The notes under the pieces are model-generated. The model did no database searches, had not been told where the DNA came from, and saw only the letters and a list, made by a program, of their open reading frames with translations. 27,928 bases of DNA from DASCQC01 sp036012865. GTDB lineage: Bacteria; Pseudomonadota; Gammaproteobacteria; Comchoanobacterales; Comchoanobacteraceae. Every line of letters starts with the position of its first letter. The stretch's first letter is position 1. The position numbers and the translations under genes are program-made. The DNA lies in NCBI GenBank assembly GCA_036012865.1, contig DASCQC010000001.1:1-27928 (forward strand), in the 5' to 3' direction. Below, one piece after another: positions 1 to 8,225 of the stretch.

Positions 1-1024
1 TGATCAACCCTCTGCCCTTGATCATACATCTGTGCCAAATGATATTGAGCTGCAGCATGTTCTTGATTGGCTGCTTCTTTAAACCAGTGAAAAGCCTGTT
101 CATCACTTTGATCAACCCCCTGCCCTTGATCATACATCAGTGCCAAAAGATATTGAGCTACAGCATATTCTTGATTTGCGGCTAATGTGAACAACCTTCT
201 TGCTTCATCGTAGTCCCTATCCACTCCTTGTCCTTGATAGTATATCACTCCCAGATTATATTGTGCTTGAGCATACCCCTGTTCCGCCGATAATGTGAAT
301 AACCTTCTTGCTTCATCGTAGTCCCGATCTACTCCTTGTCCTTGATAGTACATCACTCCCAAGTTAAATTGAGCTGCAGCAAAGCCTTGCTCCACCGATA
401 ATGTGAATAACCTTCTCGCCTCATCGTGGTCCCGATCTACTCCTTGTCCATTATTATACATTGCTCCCAAGTTACATTGAGCTGCAGCAAAGCCTTGCTC
501 CACCGATAATGTGAATAACCTTCTCGCCTCATCGTAGTCCCGATCTACTCCTTGTCCTTGATAGTACATCACTCCCAAGTTATATTGAGCTGCAGCAAAG
601 CCTTGCTCCACCGATAATGTGAATAACCTTCTCGCCTCATCGTAGTCCCGATCTACTCCTTGTCCATTATTATACATTGCTCCCAAGTTACATTGAGCTG
701 CAGCACAGCTCTGTTTCGCCGATAATGTGAATAACCTTCTTGCTTCATCGTAGTCCCGATCTACTCCTTGTCCATTATTATACATTGCTCCCAAGTTATT
801 CTGCGCTTTAGCATGTTTTTGATTTGCTACTTCTGTAAATCCGTTAAGAGCTTGTTCATCACTTTGATCAACTCCTTGTCCGTGATAGTACATCAGTGCC
901 AAATGATATTGAGCTTCAACAAAGCCTTGTTCCGCCGATAATGTGAATAACCTTCTTGCTTTATCGTAGTCCCGATCTACTCCTTGTCCTTGATAGTATA
1001 TCACTCCCAAGTTACATTGAGCTT
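1..1024 (-). repeat. 108-bp tandem repeats encoding Sel1 units, with a 216-bp higher-order period
   Basis: The DNA repeats every 108 bp (36 codons). Two flavours alternate in the middle: one encodes the MYNNGQG form (attattatacattgct on the plus strand), the other the MYYQGQG form (tgatagtacatcact). Between about 300 and 735 they run in an alternating pattern with very few differences, which suggests recent duplication of a 216-bp pair. Each common unit contains TGTGAATAA, the complement of TTATTCACA. Such near-identical repeats are prone to expansion and contraction and to assembly collapse. Confidence 0.88.
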
Positions 1025-1091
1025 CAGCATTCTCTTGGTTTTCTTCAAGATTGAATTCCTCAAGCCTACTATTATTCGTAGTATTTTTCAT
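1..1091 (-). CDS. Sel1-like repeat protein, 3' end beyond the window
   Basis: The minus-strand frame is open from the ATG at 1091 to the left edge, so only about 363 N-terminal residues are visible. After about 20 polar residues without a signal peptide (MKNTTNNSRLEEFNLEENQE) the protein is built of 36-residue Sel1/TPR-like units, each with the pattern AxAQxNLGxMYxxGQGVDxD. About nine and a half units are present. Most have the second half DYDEARRLFTLSxEQGF; three divergent units have QSDEQA instead. Sel1 repeats form alpha-solenoids that serve as protein-protein scaffolds, and in Legionella and Coxiella many such proteins act in host interaction. That role is only an inference here. AAAGGAT, about eight bases before the ATG, is a plausible ribosome site, and a good promoter lies upstream. 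The binding partner and the C-terminus cannot be judged. Confidence 0.9.
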   Translation of the reverse strand, partial: MKNTTNNSRLEEFNLEENQENAEAQCNLGVIYYQGQGVDRDYDKARRLFTLSAEQGFVEAQYHLALMYYHGQGVDQSDEQALNGFTEVANQKHAKAQNNLGAMYNNGQGVDRDYDEARRLFTLSAKQSCAAAQCNLGAMYNNGQGVDRDYDEARRLFTLSVEQGFAAAQYNLGVMYYQGQGVDRDYDEARRLFTLSVEQGFAAAQCNLGAMYNNGQGVDRDHDEARRLFTLSVEQGFAAAQFNLGVMYYQGQGVDRDYDEARRLFTLSAEQGYAQAQYNLGVIYYQGQGVDRDYDEARRLFTLAANQEYAVAQYLLALMYDQGQGVDQSDEQAFHWFKEAANQEHAAAQYHLAQMYDQGQRVD

Positions 1092-1122
1092 ATATTTTAT
1101 CCTTTTATTTGAGCTGATTTTC

Positions 1123-1152
1123 AGTATATCCAAAGATAGTGATGAAAGTCAA
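1123..1152 (-). promoter_or_regulatory. sigma70-type promoter of the Sel1-repeat gene
   Basis: Read on the minus strand: -35 TTGACT (1152-1147), an 18-base spacer, and -10 TATACT (1128-1123). The start codon is about 30 bases downstream, giving a short leader that contains the AAAGGAT ribosome site. This is a strong match for a housekeeping promoter. Usage is inferred from sequence only. Confidence 0.6.
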
Positions 1153-1477
1153 ACCCATACAAATCCGCCTAACTATGTTGTTGCTATGTGATTTTGAACT
1201 CATTCTTGCTTAAAAATCATTGCATCTTACCAAGGAAATAACTCTGTCTAAGTCATGAGGCAATATTTATTTTTATAGCAGATAATCAATCTGCTTAGTA
1301 TCCTAATTCATTTCTAAAGCTCTGATTTTTATCAGTTGGACACCTGTTTCGCATGTGTTTTTGAATTTTTTCTACTACCATTGTTTGAAAACCCCCTGCA
1401 CTTTGACCATACAATCCAAATCAACCAGACAGCTGATTTATTTTAATTCAGATAGACTAGATAGATAACAACCGATG

Positions 1478-1493
1478 TGTTTCATGTGAAACA
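1478..1493. promoter_or_regulatory. parS-like partition site (one mismatch)
   Basis: TGTTTCATGTGAAACA differs from the canonical bacterial parS TGTTTCACGTGAAACA at one central base (CG to TG). The flanking bases extend the arms to GTGTTTCA/TGAAACAC (1477-1494). parS sites bind ParB, which nucleates chromosome-segregation complexes near the origin. The location just downstream of gyrB, in an origin-proximal region, fits. ParA and ParB genes are not in the window. Confidence 0.65.
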
Positions 1494-1513
1494 CTGCTAT
1501 TCTCACCCATATA

Positions 1514-3922
1514 TTATGTGTCAATATTTTCAGCAAATTGAGCATTGGTCTCAATAAACTCTTTTCTGGGCTCAACATGATCACCCATTAAGGTTGTAAA
1601 CACCTGATCAGCCTCAATAGCATCTTCAATTCTTACCTGAAGAAGGTTCCTCGTTGTCGGATCCATCGTGCTCTCCCATAACTGATAATCATTCATCTCA
1701 CCAAGACCTTTATATCTTTGGATATTCAAACCTCTTCTAGACTCTTTTAATAAAGCCTCAACCACAGCTCTTATTGAACCCACAGGATACTCCCTCTTCC
1801 CTGCTTTAAGAATGGTTTCCTTAGTCATCATTTCTTGATACCTTTTAGCAATAACCGCAATTAATCGGTAATCTTTAGCCTTAAAGAAATCAAGCTTAAA
1901 AGTATATTCTTTATCCTTTCGACCAGGTGACTTTTGAATCAGTGTCGGAATATTTTCTTCAGGGTTAATGATCAATGACAAAGAGTAATCTGAGGACTCC
2001 TCCTTTAGAAGTTCAATACGAGCATCCATTTCTTTCACCCATAAAGCAATATCCTCTTCTTTCGGAGTGGCATCTATGGCTCTAACACTCATCATAGCCT
2101 CAAGAAACTCATGAGGATAACGAACCTTCATTCGCTCAATCACTTTATGTGCTGAAAAATATTCATGGCATACTTGCGATAAGACCTGCTTGTTTACTGG
2201 AGGGGTTTCCTTCTCCAAGATCAACTCAACATCTCCTAAACCTTCTTCTAGCAAGTATAGGTTAAGCTCATCATCATCTTTTAGGTATTGCTCATTTTTA
2301 CCTCGCTTCACTCTGTACAATGGGGGTTGAGCGATATAAATATGTCCGTTCTCAACAAGTGGCTGCAGCTGTCTGTAAAAAAACGTTAATAACAACGTCC
2401 GAATATGAGCACCATCTACATCCGCATCTGTCATGATGATAATACGATGATACCTTAGCTTCTCTAAGTTAAACTCCTCTTTACCGATGCCACAACCCAA
2501 GGCTGTTATCAAGGTTCCAACTTCTTGTGAAGAAAGCATTTTATCAAAGCGAGCCTTCTCAACATTAAGAATTTTACCCCTTAATGGCAAAATAGCCTGA
2601 TATTTTCGATCTCGCCCCTGCTTAGCAGAGCCTCCCGCAGAGTCACCCTCAACAATAAATATTTCTGAGTTTGCAGGGTCTTTTTCTTGACAGTCTGCAA
2701 GCTTGCCTGGCAAGCCCGCTATCTCTAAAGCATCTTTGCGACGAGTCATTTCTCTGGCCTTACGGGCAGCCTCTCTAGCTCTACCAGCATCAACAATCTT
2801 CATAGCGATGATTTTTGCCTCTTTAGGACTTTCCTGTAAACATTCTTCTATTTTTTGAGCGGAACCTGACTCAACAAACTTTTTCACTTCAGAGCTTACC
2901 AGCTTAGATTTTGTTTGTGATGAAAACTTTGGGTCACCCATCTTCACTGAAACGACTGCCGTTAAACCCTCTCTCGAATCATCTCCCGTTGTTAAAATAG
3001 ATGACTTTTTAGCCAGTCCCTCTGCTTCTATATACTTATTGATAGTCCTGGTTAAAGCCGAACGGAAACCCGCCAAATGAGTTCCTCCATCGCTTTGGGG
3101 TATATTATTCGTAAAACAATATATATTTTCACTGTAACCATCTGTCCACTGCAAAGCGACCTCAAGGGTCATATCCTTCTCTTGACTGGTAAAAAATATT
3201 GTTTCATTGATGGGGGTTTTATTGGTATTTAAATACTCTACAAAAGACCGAATACCTCCTTCATAGATAAAAGTATCTGATTCATCCCCCCTCTCATCAA
3301 TAAGCTCAATGCTCACACCCGAGTTCAAAAAAGCAAGTTCCCTTAGTCTTTTTGAGGCTACTTCATACGAAAACTCAGTGTTTGAAAAAACTTCACTGCT
3401 GGGGCGAAAACGGATTTTTGTTCCTGTCGTGCTAGCAGACCCTGTTACTGTTAGCTCATCTTGGGGGTCACCATTAGCATAATGCTGGACATGCGTTTTA
3501 CCATCTTTTTTGATTTCTAGGTAAAGCTCTTCAGACAAGGCATTAACCACAGACACACCCACGCCGTGCAGTCCTCCAGAAACTTTATAAGAGTTATCGT
3601 CAAATTTCCCGCCCGCATGCAAAACCGTCATGATAACTTCTGCAGCAGACTTTCCCTCTTCATGAGCACCTACAGGAATACCCCTTCCATTATCCTCCAC
3701 ACTGATTGATTCATCTTGATGAATAATCACCTTAATAGCTGAACAATGGCCCGCTAAAGCCTCATCAATGGAGTTATCAACAACCTCAAACAGCATATGA
3801 TGCAAACCCGAACCATCATCGGTGTCACCAATATACATTCCTGGTCGTTTACGGACGGCTTCAAGGCCCTTTAAAACCTTAATACTGGAGGAATCATAAG
3901 ACTCATTTGTCGAGGTTGTCAT
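1514..3922 (-). CDS. gyrB: DNA gyrase subunit B
   Basis: GyrB is the ATPase subunit of DNA gyrase and introduces negative supercoils together with GyrA. The 802 residues cover the family in order. The GHKL ATPase domain has the catalytic Glu at about residue 46 (FEVVDNSIDEALAG) and the DNGRGIP and GGLHGVGVSVVNA motifs. The transducer carries QTKSKLVSSEVK. The TOPRIM domain has EGDSAGGSAKQGRDR near residue 425 and DADVDGAHIRTLLL near 500. The C-terminal tail has RYKGLGEMN. The length matches E. coli GyrB (804), including the long insert between TOPRIM and tail seen in gammaproteobacteria. The ATG at 3922 is preceded by AAGG and a strong promoter. gyrB usually follows recF; here it stands alone, about 17 kb from dnaA and in the opposite orientation. 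Confidence 0.98.
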   Translation of the reverse strand: MTTSTNESYDSSSIKVLKGLEAVRKRPGMYIGDTDDGSGLHHMLFEVVDNSIDEALAGHCSAIKVIIHQDESISVEDNGRGIPVGAHEEGKSAAEVIMTVLHAGGKFDDNSYKVSGGLHGVGVSVVNALSEELYLEIKKDGKTHVQHYANGDPQDELTVTGSASTTGTKIRFRPSSEVFSNTEFSYEVASKRLRELAFLNSGVSIELIDERGDESDTFIYEGGIRSFVEYLNTNKTPINETIFFTSQEKDMTLEVALQWTDGYSENIYCFTNNIPQSDGGTHLAGFRSALTRTINKYIEAEGLAKKSSILTTGDDSREGLTAVVSVKMGDPKFSSQTKSKLVSSEVKKFVESGSAQKIEECLQESPKEAKIIAMKIVDAGRAREAARKAREMTRRKDALEIAGLPGKLADCQEKDPANSEIFIVEGDSAGGSAKQGRDRKYQAILPLRGKILNVEKARFDKMLSSQEVGTLITALGCGIGKEEFNLEKLRYHRIIIMTDADVDGAHIRTLLLTFFYRQLQPLVENGHIYIAQPPLYRVKRGKNEQYLKDDDELNLYLLEEGLGDVELILEKETPPVNKQVLSQVCHEYFSAHKVIERMKVRYPHEFLEAMMSVRAIDATPKEEDIALWVKEMDARIELLKEESSDYSLSLIINPEENIPTLIQKSPGRKDKEYTFKLDFFKAKDYRLIAVIAKRYQEMMTKETILKAGKREYPVGSIRAVVEALLKESRRGLNIQRYKGLGEMNDYQLWESTMDPTTRNLLQVRIEDAIEADQVFTTLMGDHVEPRKEFIETNAQFAENIDT

Positions 3923-3955
3923 AAAGGCTCTACCTTAATATTAATTTAGTAGCCT

Positions 3956-3984
3956 ATCATAGCAAAATGCACCCATTAGTGCAA
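3956..3984 (-). promoter_or_regulatory. gyrB promoter, sigma70 type with extended -10
   Basis: On the minus strand: -35 TTGCAC (3984-3979), a 17-base spacer, and -10 TATGAT (3961-3956) preceded by TGC. The leader to the gyrB ATG is roughly 25-30 bases. The promoter sits in the 90-bp gap behind the upstream 4013-5884 gene, so gyrB is probably transcribed on its own. Confidence 0.65.
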
Positions 3985-4012
3985 AAGATTACTTAAAATA
4001 ATTAAATTAAAT

Positions 4013-5884
4013 TCAAATACTCGTGTACTTTTTGGTTTCAAGCTGAAACGGCTCCAACCTCGAAATTTCTTCTTTCCTTGAAGGTGACCTCTTTTTCAAT
4101 TTCGAAGCCTCCACTGGCGTAAGACTATCCCCACCCTCAGGACTGAATAGAGCATCAAGTTCTTTAAACCACCCCCCAGTAGGAAGTGGTCGCAAAAACC
4201 TATCGAATGAAGACGATAGCATTTGTCTAAAATCACTATAAAAATAGCTAAAAGAGCCTACTCCAACCACCAATAATTCTAAAATCAATACAGGCAAATA
4301 GGTCAACGCCAGATACACTGAGACCACCGTACCCAAAACAGTAAAAATCTTCTCAAAGAGGCTATAATTCCACTCATTATTAATAAACAACTCTTTCTCT
4401 TTTTCATTTTTGAGATGACAGTTTACCCAAAACCAAACCTCGTATGAAAAACCGTTTAAATGTGCCATCGGCATTAAGTAGTCGCATTTAGTGAAATGTT
4501 CAAAATCTGTCGTGTTATTAAAAATAACGCGAAAACCTTTAACTAGTTTTTGCTCAACATGGCGTCGTAAACTATCCTTATAATCCAATTTTTGTAGAGC
4601 ATCCATCAAGCAGCTACCCCATTGATCAAGATAATCACCAATATCTTTTGGAGGAAAATTCAAGATAACATTACTGGGGTCATTACTGCCCCCTATTGTA
4701 TAGCCCTTGTCTTTGATCTTATCCCACACCCAATTTATGTCTTCTTCTTTAATAAACCCTTGTCGCTTTTCTAGTAAATACTTCATTCTCAGCACCAAAA
4801 AGTTTTCCTGGCCCGGCAGAAGCGACTCAGTTTCATGAAAAATATTTTTCCATTGTTGTTCATCTTTATCAAAAACGTCTAAGAAAAACCACCCTTCTTC
4901 TTGTTGATTGCTTACGCCCGCTTCACTCAAAGCTACGGAGTTTTTATAAAGATAGTGAATCAGTTGATGTCCCTGCCATTTTGGCGGCAAACAGTCCTGT
5001 TGATTTAAATAAACAAACAAGCCATAAATATTCTTTGCAAATACTTGACCAGCCCAATAACAAAGCCATGCACTATCGAGTATAGTTTCTAAAAAACCAT
5101 ACTTGTATTCCTTGCTGAGCGACTTCTCGGCTATCAGCTTGATAATAGCAACGCACTCTAGGTAGTTTGATTGGCTAAAGCTTGTGTCTAAATACTTTCC
5201 AATAGGTTTTTGAACGAGGTGAAAAACATCAAGATCTAACGAAGGTATTGAAACACATAACTCTAAAACTTCATTTAATGAGATCTTAATATCAGACCTT
5301 TTCAAGAATTCTTTATCTAACAAACGATTAACCAAACTCAGAAACACCCGCTTTAATACGGAACAAATCGTGTTATGTAAGTCATTATCTCTAGGGTATT
5401 TCACAAGTAGATTGTTTACTTTCACTAAAAACTTTTTTCGACCGGGTAGGTCAAGGGTAGTGTCCGTAAGATTCGTTTCAAAAAGGCTCTGTAGCAAATT
5501 GAGGGATTCTTGATTAGAGAGGCGGGAATGAAAAACAACATAACTAATTAACTTCGGCTGAATACCCTCATTGACTTTAACCCACTTTTCACAAAGTGCA
5601 GACCTGACCTTAGAAATAGTGTCAACCCTTAGATTGCTCACTTCAGCATCAAAATCATCCTTAGATATAGTCTGATTTTCTGTCAACTGCTTCAACGCCT
5701 TTGTTTCTAAGTTAAAAAAACTATCGAGATCTTTCTTCTTCTCCTCAAGAAATGTCGAATCAATTTTTATATCAAAAGCTTCCGAAAAAAAATCTAAAAA
5801 GCTCGCAGCATTACTATATATCACCTGTACCTCTCTTGAAAATTTATTTATCTTTCTTACTGACAATCCTAACAAAAAAAACAT
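4013..5884 (-). CDS. unrecognised large protein with a C-terminal membrane hairpin
   Basis: I do not recognise this protein of about 623 residues. The likely start is the ATG at 5884; a TTG two codons upstream is also possible. It begins with a short hydrophobic stretch (MFFLLGL) too brief for a normal signal peptide. About 500 residues follow that look soluble and mostly helical, rich in Leu, Lys, Asp and Trp. Near residues 515-555 a hydrophobic pair around TVVSVYLALTYLPVLILELL and VVGVGSFSYFY could form a membrane hairpin. The last 60 residues are charged and predicted soluble (KLKKRSPSRKEEISRLEP). This layout, together with the nearby Sel1 gene, recalls secreted effectors of intracellular gammaproteobacteria, but no motif confirms it. 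It lies alone between gyrB and dps, facing the same way as gyrB. A lineage-specific membrane protein is equally possible. Confidence 0.75.
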   Translation of the reverse strand: MFFLLGLSVRKINKFSREVQVIYSNAASFLDFFSEAFDIKIDSTFLEEKKKDLDSFFNLETKALKQLTENQTISKDDFDAEVSNLRVDTISKVRSALCEKWVKVNEGIQPKLISYVVFHSRLSNQESLNLLQSLFETNLTDTTLDLPGRKKFLVKVNNLLVKYPRDNDLHNTICSVLKRVFLSLVNRLLDKEFLKRSDIKISLNEVLELCVSIPSLDLDVFHLVQKPIGKYLDTSFSQSNYLECVAIIKLIAEKSLSKEYKYGFLETILDSAWLCYWAGQVFAKNIYGLFVYLNQQDCLPPKWQGHQLIHYLYKNSVALSEAGVSNQQEEGWFFLDVFDKDEQQWKNIFHETESLLPGQENFLVLRMKYLLEKRQGFIKEEDINWVWDKIKDKGYTIGGSNDPSNVILNFPPKDIGDYLDQWGSCLMDALQKLDYKDSLRRHVEQKLVKGFRVIFNNTTDFEHFTKCDYLMPMAHLNGFSYEVWFWVNCHLKNEKEKELFINNEWNYSLFEKIFTVLGTVVSVYLALTYLPVLILELLVVGVGSFSYFYSDFRQMLSSSFDRFLRPLPTGGWFKELDALFSPEGGDSLTPVEASKLKKRSPSRKEEISRLEPFQLETKKYTSI

Positions 5885-5973
5885 TAACAAGCAACCACCA
5901 CCCTACACTAGGGCCCCCTATCACTTTTAACTCACTCGCCCTAAGGGAAATCCGCCTAAAATGATTTTTTTTG

Positions 5974-6000
5974 TGCTATAATCCATCTAAGGAAAAGGAG
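5974..6000 (+). promoter_or_regulatory. dps extended -10 promoter and start-deciding ribosome site
   Basis: TGCTATAAT (5974-5982) is a perfect -10 hexamer with the extended TGn element. No good -35 is seen 17 bases upstream, as is common for extended -10 promoters. AAGGAG (5995-6000) lies 8 bases before the ATG at 6009 and only 2 before the ATG at 6003. The second ATG is therefore the better start. Confidence 0.6.
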
Positions 6001-6008
6001 CGATGATT

Positions 6009-6464
6009 ATGAACCACCATGAATCTTACGTATTACAAAGATCAATTCACCACCTTAGGGTGATTCTGGCATCCACACATGCACTCTATCTTAAGACTCA
6101 TGGGTTTCATTGGAATATTGAGTCTCCTCACTTTGCCAGTTACCACAAACTTTTCGAGGAACAATACAATGCGCTTTTTAGCAGCCTAGATGATATCGCC
6201 GAAAGAATCCGAAGCCTTGGAGAATATGCACCTTATTCAACAGAAGAATATCAAACGCTTTCTATGGTGCTTCCAAGCCCCCTTCCCCTTGACGATAGCG
6301 ATATGATTGCAGCCCTCAGAGATGATCACCTGGCTTTTTGTGAATACCTGGTAACAGCCATTCAGGAAACCACGGACTCTACCGACTACGGAACCACTGA
6401 TTTCTTGACACAACGGCTACAAGCTCATGAAAAAATGTTATGGATGCTCAACTCCACTCGCTAA
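6009..6464 (+). CDS. dps: Dps family ferritin-like DNA-protecting protein
   Basis: Dps proteins form 12-subunit shells that oxidise and store iron with hydrogen peroxide, and many also coat DNA in starvation. The 151 residues show the family pattern: a conserved ferroxidase His-Trp in HGFHWNIESPHF near residue 35, the HKLFEEQYNALFSSLDD helix, and DDIAERIRSLGEYAP near residues 60-75, which supplies the acidic iron ligands. An FxTQRLQAHEKMLWML C-terminal helix follows. There is no lysine-rich N-terminal tail of the E. coli kind, so DNA binding may be weak. The start at 6009 is set by the AAGGAG spacing. The gene is monocistronic and converges on the secretin-like gene with a gap of 23 bases and no visible terminator. 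A role in peroxide defence is inferred from the family. Confidence 0.92.
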   Translation: MNHHESYVLQRSIHHLRVILASTHALYLKTHGFHWNIESPHFASYHKLFEEQYNALFSSLDDIAERIRSLGEYAPYSTEEYQTLSMVLPSPLPLDDSDMIAALRDDHLAFCEYLVTAIQETTDSTDYGTTDFLTQRLQAHEKMLWMLNSTR

Positions 6465-6487
6465 TTATTTCTGATAAAAACGACTGA

Positions 6488-7597
6488 TTAACTCTCTTGA
6501 GGGTCTACTTTCATATACACCCGTACCGTCTCGTATTTTATTTTATTTTTTTTGGAGCAAAATAAAGATTTTATATGCTTAAAATGTCTTGCAAAAGCCA
6601 AGCATCTTTTCCCTCTATGATCATGCTTTTGAAGCCATTTTGCAACCATAATAGTTTGCCCGTACGGAACTCTAAAATCATGAAAAGATGTGCTTGAATG
6701 TATGCCCGGAGCGTGGGTTTGCATCCAGGCTCGATCGTGTCTTAACTTATAATGTATCTCTGCATACCCTTGAAAAAGAGCTACAGAGAGGGTGATAGAA
6801 AACTTAGCTTTTTTATAAACCGTAAATTGCCCCCCAAACCCATCCGTTTGTTCAAAAGGAAGTTCATCAATAACCTCAAAGGTTGCTGGCTTCTTTGAGA
6901 TCATCAACAAGCTCGGAGAAGAAATAATACGCCCCTTTCCTTGCTTGACATAGCTCTCCATGCTGAGTTTCAATTCATTAATATCTAAAGGCACCTTTAA
7001 TGGAAAACTATTGGGCCACAAAACCCCTTCTCCCTCTATATTTTCGCTATCTCGACTACTAACCAGAACCTGGACTATTGCTTGAAGTTTTGTGTTATCA
7101 AGGTGTTTAATCAATCGCTCAGCTCTTATTAGTGCAGGCTCTGTAGCACTAACCTCTAACGTTGTTTTATTTTTAACAACGACCTTTGTCGATTTTGAAA
7201 GAGTTTTTTTCAACCCCTTAACAACATCACTCGCAAATAGATATTTAAGCTGAACTTCTTTGGTTTTTTTTGGCGCTTTTGCTGCAGGAATTATCTGAAA
7301 ACCTTCTCCAAGCCTGAGTGCTTTTAGACCGTGTACCTGTATAAAATAACGCAATAAATCTTCGCAAGAAGCATCCCTAATTCGAGCCTTGACAGTTCCG
7401 GTTACCTTGGCATCCAGATAAATGCTTTTATCACAGGCCTTGGCATATTGATGCAGCACCTTAGTTAAGGGCATTGAGGTTGTTGCTAAACCAAACCCTT
7501 TGGGTGTCATAAAAAAGGGCTTGATATCCATTAAAGGCTTTGCCGCCAGTACACCCGCGGTCAAAAAAACAAGGCCTACAGATAGGATAATGTGCAT
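6488..7597 (-). CDS. short, diverged PilQ/HofQ-like secretin
   Basis: Secretins form the outer-membrane ring for type IV pili and DNA uptake. The 369-residue product opens with a signal peptide (MHIILSVGLVFLTAGVLAA). An STN-type domain follows at about residues 40-105 (MPLTKVLHQYAKACDKSIYL), then a secretin N-domain at about 115-175 (LKYLFASDVVKGLKKTL to AERLIKHLDNTKLQAIVQVL). The secretin core begins around residue 220 (GKGRIISSPSLLMISKKPAT). The usual late motif VPxLGxIPxxGxLF is eroded to LAFARHFKHIKSLF, and the position of the GGL loop reads AKWL. HofQ of E. coli is about 412 residues, so this is slightly short. The start overlaps the upstream gene by 22 bases. Membership in the secretin family is clear; whether it still assembles a channel is doubtful. 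Confidence 0.75.
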   Translation of the reverse strand: MHIILSVGLVFLTAGVLAAKPLMDIKPFFMTPKGFGLATTSMPLTKVLHQYAKACDKSIYLDAKVTGTVKARIRDASCEDLLRYFIQVHGLKALRLGEGFQIIPAAKAPKKTKEVQLKYLFASDVVKGLKKTLSKSTKVVVKNKTTLEVSATEPALIRAERLIKHLDNTKLQAIVQVLVSSRDSENIEGEGVLWPNSFPLKVPLDINELKLSMESYVKQGKGRIISSPSLLMISKKPATFEVIDELPFEQTDGFGGQFTVYKKAKFSITLSVALFQGYAEIHYKLRHDRAWMQTHAPGIHSSTSFHDFRVPYGQTIMVAKWLQKHDHRGKRCLAFARHFKHIKSLFCSKKNKIKYETVRVYMKVDPQES

Positions 7598-7860
7598 TTA
7601 ACTTTCTCATTCTTTCCTGCCTGAAGGTATATTTTCACCACCTTATGGCGATCAACCTCCTCCATTAAATAGGGCGTAATACTCTCAGAAGATAAAGATA
7701 GATCACGTGGGGGGGGAGCAGGTTTCATGGGCTCTTTTATTTGGCACCCAAACACCGCTCCTCTCTCTAATATCATAAGCGTAATGCCTAGGATTAAAAC
7801 ACATATCAATAGAATATTGTTTTTTTTTAAAAAAGGTCTGTTGAGTAGGACTGAAATCAA
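7576..7860 (-). CDS. small single-pass membrane protein, HofP/PilP-like by position
   Basis: A 94-residue product with one hydrophobic segment at about residues 15-33 (NILLICVLILGITLMIL). This is followed by CQIKEPMKPAPPPRD and a short polar C-terminal part. A single membrane anchor followed by a proline-rich stretch immediately upstream of a secretin fits the HofP/PilP slot, which links the inner membrane to the secretin. Sequence similarity is too weak to be sure. The start is a TTG at 7860 that overlaps the upstream stop as TTGA, with AAAGGCAG as ribosome site. The segment before the membrane helix contains nine consecutive A residues in the coding strand, a slippage-prone tract. It is less than the usual length of PilP (about 170) or HofP (about 134), so it may be reduced. 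Confidence 0.5.
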   Translation of the reverse strand: MISVLLNRPFLKKNNILLICVLILGITLMILERGAVFGCQIKEPMKPAPPPRDLSLSSESITPYLMEEVDRHKVVKIYLQAGKNEKVKCTLSYL

Positions 7861-8225
7861 ACTTCTGCCTTTCTTCTTAAATATTTTTCTGCAACAAAAA
7901 GTTCATGCATGTTTTTTCTCTCCCATTTAACAGCCCATCCAGGGTGTTCAAATACACTCCCCCTACCTTTGAGCCCTTGCCCCCACACTTTTACAAACCC
8001 AGGGGTTAACAATATTTTGCTAACAATCATATTCTTGGTGGGCTCTCTCCAAAACATTTCATAAGAACGGATTTTATTTTTGCTGATAAAAGCTTGCTCA
8101 ATAACATTCTCTGAAAAACCTCCACAAAAAACTCGCTGAGAATATAGCCCCCACCCCCATTGCAGCTCTTTAAGCAGAAATAATACCAACAACGCTGTTA
8201 TTCTGTTGGTGCTTAAAGACAGCAT
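7857..8225 (-). CDS. small membrane-anchored protein, HofN/HofO-like by position
   Basis: A 122-residue product with a hydrophobic N-terminal segment (ITALLVLFLL, about residues 9-18) and a soluble remainder with no motif I recognise. The phrase MIVSKILLTPGFVKVWGQGL resembles the beta-strand pattern of PilN/PilO-type periplasmic domains, but this is a weak impression. The ATG at 8225 makes a 56-base overlap with the preceding gene, which is long for a real junction. The true start could be a TTG or GTG further in, or the overlap may mark decay. Its 3' end overlaps the next gene by four bases, suggesting co-translation with it and the secretin. Confidence 0.45.
   Translation of the reverse strand: MLSLSTNRITALLVLFLLKELQWGWGLYSQRVFCGGFSENVIEQAFISKNKIRSYEMFWREPTKNMIVSKILLTPGFVKVWGQGLKGRGSVFEHPGWAVKWERKNMHELFVAEKYLRRKAEV

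Larger units (their letters stand above)
1092..1513. other. intergenic region between the Sel1 gene and gyrB
   Basis: This 422-bp stretch holds the Sel1 promoter (1123-1152), a perfect 7-bp inverted repeat AGCAGAT/ATCTGCT with a 5-base loop (1277-1295), and the parS-like site (1478-1493). The inverted repeat has no T-run after it on either strand, so I do not call it a terminator. It could be an operator. No gene or tRNA is visible in the region. Confidence 0.5.

Noticed and set aside
1..1024. Regular repeats that could be read as a CRISPR array
   Set aside because: The 108-bp period is an exact multiple of three, lies in one open frame, and encodes Sel1 units; there are no unique spacers.
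1277..1295. Hairpin AGCAGAT/ATCTGCT as a terminator
   Set aside because: No U-rich tail follows on either strand and the stem is AT-rich.
4034..4049. GGTTTCAAGCTGAAAC resembling parS
   Set aside because: The two half-sites are three bases apart instead of two and the CACGTG centre is absent, so ParB spacing would be wrong.
1160..5959. Shared 12-mer AAATCCGCCTAA upstream of the Sel1 gene and of dps as a common operator
   Set aside because: Matches of 12 bases between two places in 28 kb are expected by chance many times; no symmetry or third copy was seen.
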